NCBI GenBank assembly: GCA_001995005.1
Contig: MDJN01000120.1
Location: 1-16,434, forward strand
DNA from: Candidatus Parepulonipiscium sp. PG-Nun2H_MBin03
GTDB lineage: Bacteria > Bacillota > Clostridia > Lachnospirales > Cellulosilyticaceae
Reading direction: 5' to 3'
Length of the DNA: 16,434 nucleotides
Numbering within the stretch: position 1 is the first letter of the stretch; each line of letters opens with the position of its first letter. The notes under the pieces were generated by a model, which had not been told where the DNA came from, did no database searches, and was given only the letters and a program-made list of their open reading frames with translations. This document shows, in pieces, positions 13,799 through 16,434 of this stretch. Both the position numbers and the translations under genes were made by a program.

Positions 13799-14777
13799 TT
13801 TTTCTCTCCTTTAATTTTAATAATAAATTCTCTATAACCAATAACAGATAGACATTTTTATTAATATCTACTTTTGCGTTGTTAATCGTATTTATGTCTG
13901 AACTGATTTTACTGTATGAAATATTATTACAAGCACATATTATTTCATTTAAATAATCACTATAATATAAGTCAGTTGTTTGTATCCTTTTATATAAAAA
14001 TATATCCCTATACCATAATAACCAGTAATCAAGCAAGGTGTTTAATTTGTCTTTATTCTCAACTAACTCATCAATTATTCCATATAATTTAGGTAAGCCT
14101 GCACTAGAGATATCGCTTAAATATTTTACACTCATTGCACGCAGTGGCAAAAAGTCTGGATTGTCTATTAGATTTTTTAATTTTCCTATACTTCCATTTG
14201 CAAATTTTATATAAATATCTTGATATGACATATCAAATAATAAATTTTTTGAAAATATAGTCACTTCCTCATATGTTAAGTTATTAAAATATACGGGTAT
14301 ACAGCGAGATTGTATTGTAGGAAGTAATTTATCAATAGAAGTTGTCATCAAAATTATTATAGCATATATGGGTGGTTCTTCAATAGTTTTTAAAATAGCA
14401 TTTTGACTATCCGCTTGTAGCGTATCAGCGTCAGAAATTATATAAATTTTATATTTTCCAAAGTACGGTTTTATATTGATATTTTTTATTAATTTTTCCT
14501 TTATAGACTCTATTTTTATTATTTGTGTATCTTTATTTATTTCAATTAAGTCTGGGTTATTATTAGAATTTATCATAAAACAGGATTTACACTCTTCACA
14601 CGGTGTATCAAAAGGATTTTGCTCACACAATAAGCTTTTTGCAACCATTCTAGCCATGGTATGCTTTCCTACTCCAGTTTGGCCGTAAAATATATAACTG
14701 TGAGAAATATTTTTTTTATCCAGAACTTTTTTAAAATATTTTTTGATTAATTCATGTCCTACAATATTCTCAAACAT
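13776..14777 (-). CDS. holB: DNA polymerase III delta' subunit
   Basis: Part of the clamp loader that places the beta clamp on primed DNA. The 333-residue protein has an AAA+ fold: FENIVGHE start, P-loop GQTGVGKHT (32-40), a zinc module with Cys 51, 60, 63 and 66, the Walker-B-like IISDADTL (113-120), LKTIEEPP (129-136) and the arginine-finger SRC motif (157-159). The C-terminal domain is weakly conserved, as usual. The frame could begin at an ATG at 14793-14795, but that codon follows a hairpin and T-run without a ribosome binding site. The ATG at 14775-14777 has AAAGGGA 5-6 nt upstream and is chosen. It sits between yaaR and yaaT, the standard Firmicute context. Confidence 0.95.
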   Translation of the reverse strand: MFENIVGHELIKKYFKKVLDKKNISHSYIFYGQTGVGKHTMARMVAKSLLCEQNPFDTPCEECKSCFMINSNNNPDLIEINKDTQIIKIESIKEKLIKNINIKPYFGKYKIYIISDADTLQADSQNAILKTIEEPPIYAIIILMTTSIDKLLPTIQSRCIPVYFNNLTYEEVTIFSKNLLFDMSYQDIYIKFANGSIGKLKNLIDNPDFLPLRAMSVKYLSDISSAGLPKLYGIIDELVENKDKLNTLLDYWLLWYRDIFLYKRIQTTDLYYSDYLNEIICACNNISYSKISSDINTINNAKVDINKNVYLLLVIENLLLKLKERKNDSNNRC

Positions 14778-14796
14778 CTTTTCCCTTTCATGCATT

Positions 14797-14819
14797 AAAA
14801 AAGGACTTTATTAGTCCCT
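14797..14819 (-). terminator. Terminator-like hairpin between yaaR and holB
   Basis: On the minus strand AGGGACT / AGTCCTT forms a 7-bp stem with one G-T pair and a 5-nt loop, followed by six Ts (14797-14802 on the plus strand are all A). It begins just after the yaaR stop and ends before the holB ribosome binding site. The stem is short, so partial termination is more likely than complete. Confidence 0.6.
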
Positions 14820-14820
14820 G

Positions 14821-15267
14821 TTAAGTTGCTATATCTAGTAGTAATCCTTTTATTTCGCCTACACGCTCTAATATATCTATCTGATTTTTTTCAGTTTTCA
14901 TAAGCTCTTGTGCCAATTCATCAAGCTTATCATTAACTGTTCTAACTATACCATATACTCTATGCCTGCCACGTCTGTCTAATATATTTTCCCTAGAAAA
15001 CTTATGACTTCTAGTCGTAATCTCATTCATAAATTCGCCTACCATTTGTCTATAAAGTTTCACATCCCTTACATCCATATGCTCGCTAAGTTTATTTCCT
15101 TGCTCAGTGATTTTTTCTATAAGAGCCGTAAGTTTATCTTGTAATTCTTCTTCTCCTATATTGCTAATTAAAGTAAATCTAAATCCTTTTTCTACGTTAG
15201 TTTCTTTGGTTTGCGGTAATTCTTTTAATGTAGGCATCTGTAGGTTTTTTATTTGCATATTATCCAT
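14821..15267 (-). CDS. yaaR: YaaR family protein (DUF327)
   Basis: The 148-residue cytoplasmic protein belongs to the YaaR/DUF327 family, whose function is not established. It has a variable N-terminus of about 30 residues, then an almost fully helical body with FMNEITTRSHKFSRE (79-93), RHRVYGIVRTVNDKLDELA (101-119) and a final EIKGLLLDI helix, all characteristic of the family. GGGGG lies about 5 nt before the ATG. The ATG overlaps the decarboxylase stop in ATGGATAA, an 8-nt overlap typical of translational coupling. In B. subtilis yaaR lies between yaaQ and holB, as it does here minus yaaQ. Confidence 0.93.
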   Translation of the reverse strand: MDNMQIKNLQMPTLKELPQTKETNVEKGFRFTLISNIGEEELQDKLTALIEKITEQGNKLSEHMDVRDVKLYRQMVGEFMNEITTRSHKFSRENILDRRGRHRVYGIVRTVNDKLDELAQELMKTEKNQIDILERVGEIKGLLLDIAT

Positions 15268-16434
15268 GATATCCCCCTTTAACTACTAAAATATATAATT
15301 TTTTATTTTTTACTATACCCATTATTCTATTTTGGTTATTACATATAAGCGTAATTATTTTTTTGGTAATAATTTCACCTATACAAACTATAGGTATCCC
15401 TGGTGGATAAATAACTATATTCTTAGCACAAATGTACCCAATTGAATTATTAATATCAATAAGTATATGCTCTTTATATTTTATATCTCTAACAGACATA
15501 TACGAATTTATAAAATTAGGTATTTTATCGCTATTAACAGTATATGCTTTTTTAGTAGATAACTTACTATCTATTTGCAATAAACTATTAAGAAGTTTTT
15601 GTAAATTTCTTTTATTATCGGCTACACTAGTCATAATTATAATATAAGATTCAAAACTCGCTTCCACTTCTATATTATAATCCTCTCGTAAGATTTGTGC
15701 AAGCCCATAACCTGTTAAGTAATTATTTGTCATTATAACTATTTTAGATATATCATAATTATAATAACTGAATAATGACAATTTTGTTAACTTGCCTAAA
15801 TCTCTTCTTAAGTCGCACAATGGTTTTACATAATTTAAGTGTATTTTCCGTTTATTATTTTGTAAATATGCCCTTATATAATCCATAAGTCCCATCATTA
15901 TATAAGATGGGCTGCTTGTCTGTACCATTTGTATACTATCTACTAAATTTCTATAAGCTATTTTAGTTGAGCAAATGTGAATTAATGCAGATTGAGATAT
16001 CGTCGGCAAAGTTTTATGCATGCTATGTATCACAAGGTCTGCACCACAATGCACACTACTTTTAGGAAAGGCTGCACTTATATTAAAATGTGCCCCATGG
16101 GCTTCGTCTACTATTAAGATTTTATCTTTTAATACTTCTTTTATTTTTCTAATATTAGATACAATTCCCTCGTATGTTGGGCTTACTACAATTGCTCCAC
16201 ATACATCAGGATATTTTATCAAAATATTTTGTATCTCTTTTTCATCTACTTGTAAAAACATATTATTGCTATATTTTGGGGTGACATATATTGGAATAAC
16301 ATCAGCAAAAACCAATGCATTCCATACACTAGCATGACAATTTCTTGCTACGATAAGCTTATCTTTTGGCTTACATACTGTTAATATTGCAGACAGTATT
16401 CCGGCTGTTGAACCGTTTGTTAAAAATATACATT
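15260..16434 (-). CDS. Orn/Lys/Arg decarboxylase family protein (YaaO-like), 5' end outside window
   Basis: A pyridoxal-phosphate fold type I decarboxylase of basic amino acids or a close relative. About 391 residues are visible. The frame stays open to the window edge, reading FLTNGSTAGI at the left and RNCHASVWNAL shortly after, so the TTG at 16313-16315 is not the start; roughly 90 N-terminal residues lie outside. The PLP-anchoring motif is SMHKT, with the Lys codon at 16013-16015. The cofactor Asp is in VDEAHGAHF, and the C-terminal domain carries YPPGIP. Substrate cannot be decided; YaaO-like proteins in this locus have been linked to arginine or lysine decarboxylation and polyamine supply. 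It overlaps yaaR by 8 nt and so belongs to the same operon. Confidence 0.9.
   Translation of the reverse strand, partial: CIFLTNGSTAGILSAILTVCKPKDKLIVARNCHASVWNALVFADVIPIYVTPKYSNNMFLQVDEKEIQNILIKYPDVCGAIVVSPTYEGIVSNIRKIKEVLKDKILIVDEAHGAHFNISAAFPKSSVHCGADLVIHSMHKTLPTISQSALIHICSTKIAYRNLVDSIQMVQTSSPSYIMMGLMDYIRAYLQNNKRKIHLNYVKPLCDLRRDLGKLTKLSLFSYYNYDISKIVIMTNNYLTGYGLAQILREDYNIEVEASFESYIIIMTSVADNKRNLQKLLNSLLQIDSKLSTKKAYTVNSDKIPNFINSYMSVRDIKYKEHILIDINNSIGYICAKNIVIYPPGIPIVCIGEIITKKIITLICNNQNRIMGIVKNKKLYILVVKGGYHG

Noticed and set aside
16313..16315. TTG as start codon of the decarboxylase
   Set aside because: The same frame continues to the window edge with recognisable family sequence (TNGSTAG, RNCH), so the gene starts outside the window.
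1..16434. Mobile elements, prophage genes, CRISPR arrays, toxin-antitoxin pairs
   Set aside because: No transposase, integrase, terminal inverted repeats, spaced direct repeats or paired small toxin-antitoxin genes are visible; the flanking genes are in common chromosomal order.

Overview
The window is low-GC DNA with strong GGAGG-type ribosome binding sites. Its gene neighbourhoods (rsmD-coaD-coiled-coil 'ATPase', yaaR-holB-yaaT-trmN6), its reverse rubrerythrin and an ATP-type PEP carboxykinase all point to an anaerobic Clostridia-class Firmicute. A Lachnospirales-like member is my inference from gene order and protein style only. I see no tRNA, rRNA, CRISPR array, insertion sequence or prophage gene.

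Left block (1-3600, all minus strand). Reading leftwards: a reverse rubrerythrin with a sigma-A promoter, a PerR/Fur-like operator and an intrinsic terminator; a LytR-CpsA-Psr (LCP) cell-wall transferase; then rsmD and coaD, 1 nt apart, followed by a coiled-coil protein that runs off the window. An extended -10 promoter lies just before rsmD.

Middle block (3680-8440). A plus-strand protein made almost entirely of MORN repeats converges on a YkvI-family membrane protein. Then come four small plus-strand genes with little or no family identity: a Cys/Pro/Gly-rich repeat protein, a small single-domain protein with a DUF11/Ig-like look, a UspA-fold protein lacking the ATP-binding glycine motif, and a 206-residue unknown. 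Strong terminators bound the first and last of these. This is the least explained part of the window and the best place to look for something undescribed.

Right-centre (8560-11480). A divergent ATP-type PEP carboxykinase gene has a near-consensus promoter and a leader of about 130 nt. It is followed by a hemolysin III/TrhA-type membrane protein, which converges on a cold-shock protein gene with a leader of about 118 nt.

Right block (11530-16434, all minus strand). A compact operon related to Bacillus subtilis yaaO-yaaT-yabB: an Orn/Lys/Arg decarboxylase-family protein (cut by the window edge), yaaR, holB (DNA polymerase III delta'), yaaT/ricT, trmN6 and a small membrane protein. Genes overlap by 8 and 23 nt. 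tmk and yaaQ, which separate the decarboxylase from yaaR in B. subtilis, are absent here, and a small terminator-like hairpin lies between yaaR and holB.

Starts were moved inward from the longest open frame for rsmD, rubrerythrin, the MORN protein, the 206-residue unknown, the small membrane protein and holB, because the Shine-Dalgarno sequence and family N-termini favour the internal codon.
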